Source of the DNA: an uncultured Flavobacteriales bacterium
GTDB taxonomy: Bacteria > Bacteroidota > Bacteroidia > Flavobacteriales_D > Crocinitomicaceae
Direction of reading: 5' to 3'
Assembly (NCBI GenBank): GCA_905480145.1
Contig: CAJQPA010000008.1
Span: 62,001 to 126,000 of the forward strand
Length of the DNA: 64,000 nt
Positions within the stretch are counted from its first letter, which is position 1. Each line of letters begins with the position of its first letter. The notes beneath the pieces were generated by a model that was not told where the DNA came from, did no database searches, and saw only the letters and a program-made list of their open reading frames with translations. A program made the position numbers and the translations under genes. Below are positions 43,700 through 51,470 of the stretch, piece after piece.

Positions 43700-44371
43700 A
43701 TGAAAAAAATATACTTCGCATTAGGATTTATTTCATCCACCTTATCTTTAAATGCACAAGACTACATAATAGCTCCTAACGACACTGTTGTTGTTGAACT
43801 AACATCAGCAACATACACATCAAATGATATTAATTTAGATCATGATAATCTCACGACAGATTCATTATTATTACAATGGGAAATTGTTGAAAATACAATT
43901 CCCGCTGATTGGGATTATTCTTATTGTGATTATACGAACTGCTACTCTTCCAGTGTTACAGATGCTACCATGACTAAATTTGGGCCTTCTGAATCAGGGT
44001 TTATAAAGGTTACTATTTCCGCCGGTTCTGCAGCGAATGCAATGATAAGATTTAAAGTCTATAACGATGGTTTTCCTGAAAATGCAGACACGCTAACATT
44101 TATTTATAATTCTACTTTAGGGATTATTGATAACCAATCAATAAATTATGTTTCGGTATTTCCAAATCCTTCAAATGGTGAATTCACAATAGATAACGTT
44201 ATATCAAACTCGCAAATTTCAGTGATTAACTCTCTTGGTCAAATAGTTTTAAATGCTGAGTCAGTTAATTCAAAATATACTTTTAATTCTAATTTAAATC
44301 CTGGAGTATATTTCATAAAATTATCTAATGGTAGGAAGCAGTATGCAACTAGAAAGTTAATCATTAAATAA
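43700..44371 (+). CDS. Small T9SS cargo, first gene of the copper locus
   Basis: A 223-residue secreted protein: signal peptide ending LNAQ, an Ig-like beta domain of about 120 residues with a likely disulfide (YCDYTNCY), and a T9SS type A sorting domain from about 150 (VSVFPNPSNGEFTI to RKLIIK). No metal motif is evident. It precedes the oxidase genes by 5 bp. A scaffold or electron-transfer role at the cell surface is possible but not shown. Confidence 0.82.
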   Translation: MKKIYFALGFISSTLSLNAQDYIIAPNDTVVVELTSATYTSNDINLDHDNLTTDSLLLQWEIVENTIPADWDYSYCDYTNCYSSSVTDATMTKFGPSESGFIKVTISAGSAANAMIRFKVYNDGFPENADTLTFIYNSTLGIIDNQSINYVSVFPNPSNGEFTIDNVISNSQISVINSLGQIVLNAESVNSKYTFNSNLNPGVYFIKLSNGRKQYATRKLIIK

Positions 44372-44376
44372 AATTA

Positions 44377-45240
44377 ATGATTAAGTACACTTTAATAACT
44401 CTTCTTTGCTCAATTAGTTTATTGTGCTCAAGTGCTACCATTGATGTTCGATTAGTTATTAACTCTGGAAGCCATTCACTTACTGGCGGAGCGTTTGTCG
44501 CAGCTAAAACATATTCTGTATCTAACACTTTTGAGGACAATAGTGACATTTTTATTTGGAATCATGATGATATTATCAATCTTAAGGTTGTTAATTTGGA
44601 TTCAGAACCACATGGTTTATTAATAGAAAACCATGTCAATATTAGTTCAATTCTATCCGGCGATTCTGTTTCTCAGTCATTCACACTAGCGGAAGAAGGT
44701 GTTTTTCGTTATTTCGATCCACTGAATAGCCCATTTAATGAATATTTAGGTTTATCAGGGATTGTTCATGTTAAATCTGTTTTGGATACTTCTTCATATT
44801 TTTATTGGGACATAAGAGAGATTGATTCTTCATGGAATGAGTTAATAATTTTGAACACTCCTCCTAACCTTGTTGACTATGACCCTGATTACTTTACTAT
44901 TAATGGGGTTAGCAGTCCAGATATTAATATGGATGTGTTAGCTCGACCAACTGGTATAGTTGGAGAAGAATTCAAAGTAATTTTGGTAAACAATGGACAA
45001 AGTATACATTCCATGCATTTCCATGGATATCATTTAACAATTGCCACTGATTCAAAAAGACCATCACACGTGGGGCGTAGTAAAGATACTTTCCCCTTAT
45101 ACCCAAGAGAACATCTTGTTTTGAGTTGCACGCCGGATAAGCCAGGAGAATACCCAGTACACGATCATAATCTAGTTGCTGTTACAGGCGGTCAGCAATA
45201 TGCAACAGGTATGTTTATAACAATGTTGATTGCAGAATGA
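44377..45240 (+). CDS. Multicopper-oxidase-like protein lacking the type 1 copper Cys
   Basis: A 287-residue exported protein (signal peptide about 1-19) with two cupredoxin domains. Domain 2 carries HSMHFHGYH (His214, His216) and VHDHNLV (His262, His264). These are two of the HxH pairs that hold the trinuclear copper centre. The usual HCH is HDH: the type 1 Cys is replaced by Asp263 and the later type 1 His is absent, although GM (278-279) remains. Domain 1 has no HxH pair. Alone it cannot be a complete oxidase. The stop overlaps the next gene by 4 bp (ATGA), and that gene has the missing halves. It lacks a T9SS domain. Confidence 0.8.
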   Translation: MIKYTLITLLCSISLLCSSATIDVRLVINSGSHSLTGGAFVAAKTYSVSNTFEDNSDIFIWNHDDIINLKVVNLDSEPHGLLIENHVNISSILSGDSVSQSFTLAEEGVFRYFDPLNSPFNEYLGLSGIVHVKSVLDTSSYFYWDIREIDSSWNELIILNTPPNLVDYDPDYFTINGVSSPDINMDVLARPTGIVGEEFKVILVNNGQSIHSMHFHGYHLTIATDSKRPSHVGRSKDTFPLYPREHLVLSCTPDKPGEYPVHDHNLVAVTGGQQYATGMFITMLIAE

Positions 45241-46415
45241 GAAAGACAATATTATATCTTATATTTTCATCATCGTTTTCTATCAATGCCCAAATTGATT
45301 ACTCTAAATTAGTTGTAGGAAGAACAACTGGAGAGCAATTAATGCATGACGGAGCAATGGTTAGAACTTTTGGTTTTGCAGAAACCTTAAGTGAAGATAT
45401 AAAAGTACCCGGACCCACTATTGAAGTTACCGAAGGTGATAGCATAGAATTTGATTTTTGGAATGTATCGCAAGGTGCTCCGCACACCATACATTTACAT
45501 GGATTGGATGTCAATCAAGAAAATGATGGTGTACCCTCACTCTCATTTGAAGTTTTACATATGGAGCATGGTTTTTATAAATTCAAAGCCCCTCACCCTG
45601 GAACATATATTTACCATTGTCATGTTGTTTCAACAATTCACGTGCAAGCAGGGATGTATGGTGTTATAATTGTCCAACCATCTAATGGAAATCAAAATCA
45701 AGTATGGAACGATGGTGAAATCTATGCAAGAGATTTACTATGGACTTCATCAGAAATTGATACGAATTGGCATACATTAACGGTGCTCGATCACAATCAC
45801 TCCTCCAATACTCCTCATTATGTGCCAGCTGACTATGCACCACAATATTTTATGATTAATGGGGAATCTGAGACTCAATTATCGCAAGAATCGGGATATT
45901 ATTATACCGGCCAAAATGAGAAAGTGTATATGCGACTAGTGAACATCGGGTACTATGGAGTTCGATACATTTTCCCTTCTTCTCTGAATGCCACCACTAT
46001 CGCAAGTGACGGAAGACCTTTACCGTCCAGTTTTGAGAATGATACAATTGAAGTTCTTCCTGGTGAAAGATATGGAACTATGATAGAAACAGGAACTGAC
46101 ATTCTCTATCCTGTTGTTGTTGAGTACTTTAATTTAAACAATCAAGTTGTAGAGTCATCACAAAACGTTATCATTAAAACATCTCCTCTTGGAATTGAGA
46201 CTGAAAATATTACTGGACTTAAAGTAACTCCTAATCCATCTGGATCTGGTGTATTTAACATAAACAGTGATATATTGGTTGATTATTCTATTTACTCCAT
46301 TCTCGGGGAGCTAATCATTCAAGGTAATTCAAGTGCAATCGATTTAAGCGATGAGCCTAATGGAATGTACTTTCTGCAAACTGAAAATTCAATCCAGAAA
46401 CTTATCAAAAAATAG
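45237..46415 (+). CDS. Multicopper-oxidase-like protein with type 1 site and T9SS signal
   Basis: A 392-residue protein: signal peptide ending NAQ, two cupredoxin domains and a T9SS sorting domain from about 323 (VTPNPSGSGVFNI). Domain 1 has HTIHLHG (His86, His88) and YHCHVVSTIHVQAGM, which contains the HCH pair (127-129), a complete type 1 copper site (Cys128, His135, Met140) and the links to a trinuclear centre. Domain 2 (about 165-310) has lost all histidine pairs. The trinuclear site is therefore only half present, and the other half is in the preceding protein. It should oxidise a small substrate or Cu(I) with O2 at the cell surface (inference). Converges on mbnH with 1 bp between. Confidence 0.85.
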   Translation: MRKTILYLIFSSSFSINAQIDYSKLVVGRTTGEQLMHDGAMVRTFGFAETLSEDIKVPGPTIEVTEGDSIEFDFWNVSQGAPHTIHLHGLDVNQENDGVPSLSFEVLHMEHGFYKFKAPHPGTYIYHCHVVSTIHVQAGMYGVIIVQPSNGNQNQVWNDGEIYARDLLWTSSEIDTNWHTLTVLDHNHSSNTPHYVPADYAPQYFMINGESETQLSQESGYYYTGQNEKVYMRLVNIGYYGVRYIFPSSLNATTIASDGRPLPSSFENDTIEVLPGERYGTMIETGTDILYPVVVEYFNLNNQVVESSQNVIIKTSPLGIETENITGLKVTPNPSGSGVFNINSDILVDYSIYSILGELIIQGNSSAIDLSDEPNGMYFLQTENSIQKLIKK

Positions 46416-46416
46416 A

Positions 46417-47403
46417 CTAATTATAATTTTTCATATAGCTTGTGTCTACAAGTGTTGAAAAAAAGTTTATCAAATCATTTTCTTGTTCATCAGAAAGTTT
46501 AAATGAAGTTATCCTTTTATCTTTGAGCTTGTGAGGCTCTCCACCTCTTCTATAGTGGTCTATAACATCATGTATTAAGGCTTTAGATCCATCATGCATA
46601 TAAGGTGCAGTAAGTGTAATGTTTCTTAATGAAGGAATTTTAAATTTACCAATGTCGCTCGAGTCATTAAATATTCTAAATCGCCCTTTATCAGTCCCAT
46701 AATTCATATAGAGTCCATTATTGATTGTTTCATATGTTGTGAAATTCGGTGCAGGATGGCACTTTGTACAATACAAATCTTCTGAAAATATTCTCCATCC
46801 TCTTTTGGCACTATTGGAAATAGCATCAATATCGTTATTGGAATAAAATTGATCAAATGGTGAGCTCTTTGAAATTAAAGATCTTTCAAAGGCTGATATA
46901 GCTCTTGTTAAAACCCAAGGATCAAAGTCTCTATTAAAACATTCTTTAGCCGCTTTTGAATATTCAGGAATAGCTTTTAGTTTAGAAATCAAATCCAACA
47001 TGTTCATATTCATTTCAACATGTTCTTGTATTGGAACGATAACTTGCTGCTCTAATGTTGGGAGATGTCCGTCAAACATTACTGTTGGCAAATCTCTTGA
47101 ATTCAATATGCTAGGAGAATTCCTTTCCGTTAGCCTGCCTTCTACTCCAACAGAAACTTTTAAGCCATCTGTAAAAGCCATTTCTGGAAGGTGGCAAGAA
47201 GAACATGAAACAGTTTCGTCTGATGATAGTCTTTTGTCAAAAAAAAGTTTCCTGCCAAATTCAATTTTCTTCAGTTCATTATCACTGTCTATATGAACTG
47301 AAGAAAATTCTGCAATAGCTGTATTTTTAGAATTGCGGCATTGCGCAAGACAAATAAATATACCTGCAAAGAAAAAACACTTTAATAAGGTTTTAGTTTG
47401 CAA
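46417..47403 (-). CDS. mbnH: MbnH-like dihaem cytochrome c peroxidase family enzyme
   Basis: A 328-residue MauG/CcpA-superfamily protein, exported, possibly as a lipoprotein (Cys22 in ICLAQC). Two haem c sites are visible: VSCSSCH and YCTKCHPAPNF. Other family segments are GRKLFFDKRLSSD, RNSPSILN and APYMHDGSKALIHDVIDHY. MbnH and CorB enzymes oxidise a Trp of their partner (MbnP, CorA/MopE) to kynurenine, creating a copper ligand. The partner gene lies directly upstream with an 11-bp overlap. The start is TTG at 47403, inside the end of mbnP, so translation is coupled. Confidence 0.8.
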   Translation of the reverse strand: MQTKTLLKCFFFAGIFICLAQCRNSKNTAIAEFSSVHIDSDNELKKIEFGRKLFFDKRLSSDETVSCSSCHLPEMAFTDGLKVSVGVEGRLTERNSPSILNSRDLPTVMFDGHLPTLEQQVIVPIQEHVEMNMNMLDLISKLKAIPEYSKAAKECFNRDFDPWVLTRAISAFERSLISKSSPFDQFYSNNDIDAISNSAKRGWRIFSEDLYCTKCHPAPNFTTYETINNGLYMNYGTDKGRFRIFNDSSDIGKFKIPSLRNITLTAPYMHDGSKALIHDVIDHYRRGGEPHKLKDKRITSFKLSDEQENDLINFFSTLVDTSYMKNYN

Positions 47404-48352
47404 CCTTAATAGAGTTTAATGTAGTTCCGTTAACGTCAGTAATATTAAATATGTATGCTCCAGAGGAAAGATTTGAACTTGTGTAAGTCCCAGAATTTTC
47501 ATTGGTGCTATTCGAAACTATTACTTTGCCATTCAAATCAATCAAGTTGTAAGAATTTGCTCCCGTAACTTCGTTCCATTTAATTTCTACATTACCTCCA
47601 TTGTTAACAAAGAATAAACTACCAACTTTTGAAAGCTCTGTAATCCCAGCACTCGCAGGAGATTCAAAAACAGCTCTGTCGTTAACATTGTTCATTGTCG
47701 CAGCATTAATTCCAGTTGATCCATGCTGAACGCCTAATGTAGCAACGTCAGCTCCGAAAAGCCATTGTTCCAAATTACAATTGATATTTATCTGAGTTCT
47801 TTCATTCATATAAGTTCCGACCGTAGGTAATTGGAAATTTTTAAAATTTGCATCACCAAGATCATGAAGTTGGAACAAAGTTGTAGGTTCTCCATCACCA
47901 TTACTATCTGCTCTCCCATCTACTAATAAAAATTTGTATCCAGAAGTCCATCCCCAATGCATAGAAGGCGTCTGAAAACTTAAAAAGTGACCTGTAGGGT
48001 ATTGTGTAATGTCAAGATGGTTTATAGGTTCGGGGACACCAACACTAAAGTTTATCTGTTCAATATTAGGAACGTCATATTGACCTAAATCAAATGACCC
48101 AGCATCTGTTTGAACTAAAAGCACGGTATCAGAAAGGTCCAAATCCTGGCCGCCATCGTAAATAACATGAATATTTGAAATGTAATAATTAAAAGCACTT
48201 ATAGTCATTGCAGCACCTGTAATGTCTTGCACTATTTCATCTAAAATAAGATCTTGATTACTAGCTTTTGGATGAAAAGTTAGATTCAATGTTTTTTGAG
48301 CAAATGAATTTCCAACAATGGCGATTGCAATTAAGGTAACTATTTTTTTCAT
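47393..48352 (-). CDS. mbnP: MbnP-like copper protein with T9SS sorting domain
   Basis: A 319-residue secreted protein: signal peptide ending SFAQ, an MbnP-family domain of about 215 residues and a C-terminal T9SS sorting domain (about 245-319, ending NSIKVAN). The family motif is MHWGWTSGYKF at 131-141. The Trp residues 133 and 135 are the candidates for conversion to kynurenine by MbnH. ISAFNYYISNI and FQLHDLG are other family pieces. In known members the modified site binds copper. The sorting domain would put this copper site on the outside of the cell. It follows a methyltransferase gene by 13 bp. Confidence 0.82.
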   Translation of the reverse strand: MKKIVTLIAIAIVGNSFAQKTLNLTFHPKASNQDLILDEIVQDITGAAMTISAFNYYISNIHVIYDGGQDLDLSDTVLLVQTDAGSFDLGQYDVPNIEQINFSVGVPEPINHLDITQYPTGHFLSFQTPSMHWGWTSGYKFLLVDGRADSNGDGEPTTLFQLHDLGDANFKNFQLPTVGTYMNERTQININCNLEQWLFGADVATLGVQHGSTGINAATMNNVNDRAVFESPASAGITELSKVGSLFFVNNGGNVEIKWNEVTGANSYNLIDLNGKVIVSNSTNENSGTYTSSNLSSGAYIFNITDVNGTTLNSIKVAN

Positions 48353-48365
48353 TCTCTTCGTTTTT

Positions 48366-49136
48366 TTATTTACTTACAATATACAGTATTTCTTTTTTAT
48401 CTAAACGATATTTTTCAATGAGTTCTTGGCTATAATTGGATTCCTTGTCAAACTCAATTACCCCAAAACCAGCCTTTTTTAGCCAATTTGGATAATCTCT
48501 TCCGAATAATCTAACATGATCCTTTTGCCAATAATATTTCTCTCTATCTTCTTCAGAAGTAATAGAAGGATCCTCAAAAGTTTCTTCTCTTGTGAAATCT
48601 TGAGGCACCTGCATAATCCCCCAGCCTCCGGGCTTCATAACGCGGTGTAGTTCAGACATGCATCTAATGGCGTCATCAACATGCTCCATAACATGATTGC
48701 AGAAAATAACATCAAAACGATTATCTTCCAATGGAATATCATGTAAATCAAAATGAAGGTCAGCTATCGGAGAAACTAAATCACCAGTCAAATAGTTTAA
48801 ATTACCCTGGCTCTTGAATTTTTTATGAAAACATTGTTCTGGCGCAATATGCAAAACTGAGAGATCTTTTTTAGTGAAAAAATTCGAATGACCCTTAAGA
48901 TATAGCCACATTAAACGATGCCTTTCAAGCGTTAAATCATTTGGACATAATACATTATCTCTATGAGCTACATCTGAACCATATGAAAGAAATTTTGAAA
49001 ATTTCTTTCCACAAACAGTACATTCGACATTATCGCCTTTATACAGAAATGGAGCAATAAACTTAAAGGGATAACTCAACCTAATTAATAATGGTCGTGG
49101 TAATTTATTCAATAGTATTTTATACAGTTTTTTCAT
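48366..49136 (-). CDS. Class I SAM-dependent methyltransferase
   Basis: A 256-residue enzyme. The SAM-binding core is VLHIAPEQCF, LTGDLVSP, FDLHDIPLEDNRFDVIFCNHVMEHV and ELHRVMKPGGWGIMQVP, as in the Methyltransf_11 group. The N-terminus carries CTVCGKKF with a later Cys (VLCPND), a likely zinc ribbon. The end describes RLFGRDYPNWLKKAGF. It could modify a lipid, polysaccharide or small molecule. It precedes mbnP on the same strand by 13 bp; whether it is functionally tied to copper handling is unknown. Confidence 0.85.
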   Translation of the reverse strand: MKKLYKILLNKLPRPLLIRLSYPFKFIAPFLYKGDNVECTVCGKKFSKFLSYGSDVAHRDNVLCPNDLTLERHRLMWLYLKGHSNFFTKKDLSVLHIAPEQCFHKKFKSQGNLNYLTGDLVSPIADLHFDLHDIPLEDNRFDVIFCNHVMEHVDDAIRCMSELHRVMKPGGWGIMQVPQDFTREETFEDPSITSEEDREKYYWQKDHVRLFGRDYPNWLKKAGFGVIEFDKESNYSQELIEKYRLDKKEILYIVSK

Positions 49137-49213
49137 TCTTTCAAACTTCTAGCCAAATGTAATCAAAAGAATTTTGAGGAATATTATTAGTTTCAAATTG
49201 TTTGTGATTTTAT

Positions 49214-49221
49214 TACTTTTG
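49214..49221 (+). promoter_or_regulatory. -7 box TACTTTTG inside the longest DUF4421 frame
   Basis: TACTTTTG fits TAnnTTTG and is followed after three bases by GTG at 49225. It lies inside the longest open frame (TTG at 49174), which shows that frame starts too far upstream. Confidence 0.6.
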
Positions 49222-49224
49222 GAT

Positions 49225-50220
49225 GTGAGAATTTATTTGATCCTATTTGTTTTTTTGTTGCCATTAAACCTGCTATCTCAGGGCAAAGACTCAACCGCTT
49301 ATACTTTATACCAAAAACGAGTTGTTCTATATGCGGATTTAGGATTCAATTCAGCTCCTTTTAGTCTTAAGGATAATTATAATCTAGGGGTAAAAAAGAT
49401 AAAGTATAAGAATAACATAAGAGCAGTTTTAGGTATTGGCCTCGCATATAAATGGTTTGCTTTCCGTTTAGGTTTGCCTATTCCTGGTCAAATCAAATCA
49501 ATAAGTCGTTTTGGAAAAACTAATTATTATGATTTAGGTGTTAAGTTTTCAGTCAAACAAATATTTATTGACATTGACTTTAGATATTACAACGGTTATG
49601 TAATAAAAGGAGAATATAAATGGAATGATAAACTCAATGAATTAAACCCAAATGGAATTTACCCTTCCATCACATCTTTTAGCACATCGATTAACTCATG
49701 GTATTTTAATTCTAAGAATTTAAATATGAGGGCTGTTTTTGGAAAGGTTGGCCACTATGAAAAACCCATTCACACCTGGTACATTAAGTCTTCTGTTAAC
49801 TTATTTGGAATATCAAATGGTGTTTCATCAATAGTTCCCGTAGAATTATCAGACACCACTGATCGGCAAAAAACACAATCTATCGTTGCTTTTGATGTTG
49901 GAGCTATTCCTGGATATACTTATGTTAATCGTGTCAATAATTGGCAATTCGCACTTTTTGGTGGCTTGGGAGGTGTTGTCCAGGTTCAGTCTTACAAAAA
50001 ACAGAACGGCGAGTCTAAAGGCGCACTTGGTTTAGCTCCTCGCATTGACCTTAAATTCATCGGTGGTTATTCCAAGCCAAAATATTTTATTTTACTCGCT
50101 ACCGACTTTGATATTAAATCACTTAAAATAGAACGATTAAGCTATAACCAAAGTTTTTATAACATCAGGTTAATCACTGGTGTTAGACTATTAAAGAGAA
50201 AAAATAAAAAGGGAATTTAG
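49225..50220 (+). CDS. DUF4421-like outer-membrane protein
   Basis: A 331-residue protein from the GTG at 49225. I chose it because it lies 3 nt after a TACTTTTG box and because the protein then starts with a clean signal peptide (RIYLILFVFLLPLNLLSQG). The body is beta-rich: RAVLGIGLAYKWFAFRLG, FIDIDFRYYNGYVIKG and YIKSSVNLFGIS, with a final strand YNIRLITGVRLLKRKNKK. The pattern fits the DUF4421 barrels of Bacteroidota. Function unknown. The last 4 bp overlap the end of the convergent gene. Confidence 0.7.
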   Translation: MRIYLILFVFLLPLNLLSQGKDSTAYTLYQKRVVLYADLGFNSAPFSLKDNYNLGVKKIKYKNNIRAVLGIGLAYKWFAFRLGLPIPGQIKSISRFGKTNYYDLGVKFSVKQIFIDIDFRYYNGYVIKGEYKWNDKLNELNPNGIYPSITSFSTSINSWYFNSKNLNMRAVFGKVGHYEKPIHTWYIKSSVNLFGISNGVSSIVPVELSDTTDRQKTQSIVAFDVGAIPGYTYVNRVNNWQFALFGGLGGVVQVQSYKKQNGESKGALGLAPRIDLKFIGGYSKPKYFILLATDFDIKSLKIERLSYNQSFYNIRLITGVRLLKRKNKKGI

Positions 50221-50660
50221 AGAAAAGGAGAAGTACTTACAGGGATCAACCATTGATCTCTCAATTCTTTTAAGCTTACAACCATTGGGTTGAAGACATT
50301 CCATTCACTAAAATCTTTGATTTCTGATATATGAATGTATTTAAAATCGTTGTTTTTCTTGAGGTAAACATTCATTCTGTTAAAGAAATCAATAGATAAT
50401 TCTTTACCAAGTTCTTTTACGAAACGAACAGAAGCATCAATCGAACAACCTGAAGCATTACTCTGAGATTCATCAACACAAAGAATAATAAAACGATTTT
50501 CATAAACTAAGTGATCTCCAAATAATTGATTACCATGAGCAGCCCATTGGGCAACGAATGCTTTAAGTTCAGAATTTAAGAATAAGATTTCTGCTTCTTT
50601 TAGTATACGATCAGATTGATAAATCCAAACACGGCTATTTTCATTTAAATGCTGAAACAT
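50217..50660 (-). CDS. Hypothetical protein, last gene of the amidase operon
   Basis: A 147-residue soluble protein from the ATG at 50660, which follows the upstream stop by one base. Pieces such as WIYQSDRILKEAEILFLN, WAAHGNQLFGDHLVYENRFIILCVDES and SGCSIDASVRFVKELG are conserved in Bacteroidota. Homologues are sometimes labelled as ABC transporter ATPases, but I see no Walker motif, so that name is misleading. Function unknown; its place behind two Fe-S proteins suggests a link to the same process. Confidence 0.75.
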   Translation of the reverse strand: MFQHLNENSRVWIYQSDRILKEAEILFLNSELKAFVAQWAAHGNQLFGDHLVYENRFIILCVDESQSNASGCSIDASVRFVKELGKELSIDFFNRMNVYLKKNNDFKYIHISEIKDFSEWNVFNPMVVSLKELRDQWLIPVSTSPFL

Positions 50661-50661
50661 C

Positions 50662-51450
50662 TTAAAGGTCCGCCGCGGTTGCAATCAACTCAGCTACGTC
50701 TAATACTTCAACTGAACCTTCTTTTTCAAGATTCTTTACACCATCAGTCATCATTGTATTGCAAAAAGGACAACCAGTAGCAATAATATCAGCTTTTGTT
50801 TCGACAGCCTCTTCTGTTCTTTCAATATTGATTTCTTTATCTCCCTTTTCAGCTTCTTTGAACATTTGAGCTCCACCAGCACCGCAGCAAAGTCCTTTAG
50901 TCTTGCAACGCTTCATTTCAACAAGCTCACTGTCTAATTTTTCAATAAGCGATCTGGGTGCTTCAAAAACATTATTTGCCCTACCTAAATAACAAGGATC
51001 ATGGAAAGTAATTTTCTTTCCTTTAAAAGTATCTCCTTTTTCAAGAGTTAATTTGCCTTGATTAATTAATTCCTGAATCATTTGAGTATGGTGAATTACT
51101 TCATAATTCCCACCTAGTTCAGGGTATTCATTCTTAAGCGTGTTAAAGCAATGAGGACAAGCTGTAACTATTTTTGATATTTCATAACCATCTAACACTT
51201 GGATATTCATCATTGCCTGCATCTGGAATGTAAATTCATTTCCTGCTCTTTTGGCAGGATCTCCCGTGCAACTTTCTTCTGCTCCAAGAACAGCAAACTT
51301 AACTTCACACTTGTTTAAAATCTTAACAAGTGCTTTCGTTATTTTTTTCGCTCTATCATCAAAGCTTCCAGAACAACCTACCCAAAATAAAATTTCAGGT
51401 TTTTCTCCTTTGGCGATCATCTCGGCCATTGTAGGTACAATCAAACTCAT
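50662..51450 (-). CDS. Fe-S oxidoreductase subunit, HdrB/D type (CCG domains)
   Basis: A 262-residue protein with two cysteine-rich CCG domains: CPHCFN with an earlier FWVGCSGSFDDR, and the complete GLCCGAGGAQMFKE with GCPFCNTMM. These bind a 4Fe-4S cluster and carry electrons, as in heterodisulfide reductase or glycolate oxidase subunits. It is cytoplasmic. It pairs with the membrane Fe-S protein encoded 20 bp upstream; the two likely form one complex linking quinones to a cytoplasmic donor (inference). Confidence 0.88.
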   Translation of the reverse strand: MSLIVPTMAEMIAKGEKPEILFWVGCSGSFDDRAKKITKALVKILNKCEVKFAVLGAEESCTGDPAKRAGNEFTFQMQAMMNIQVLDGYEISKIVTACPHCFNTLKNEYPELGGNYEVIHHTQMIQELINQGKLTLEKGDTFKGKKITFHDPCYLGRANNVFEAPRSLIEKLDSELVEMKRCKTKGLCCGAGGAQMFKEAEKGDKEINIERTEEAVETKADIIATGCPFCNTMMTDGVKNLEKEGSVEVLDVAELIATAADL

Positions 51451-51470
51451 TTCTTAGATCTTAAATTCGT

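Noticed and set aside
50217-50660. Naming this gene an ABC transporter ATPase
   Set aside because: Homologues may carry that label, but the protein has no Walker A, Walker B or ABC signature motif.
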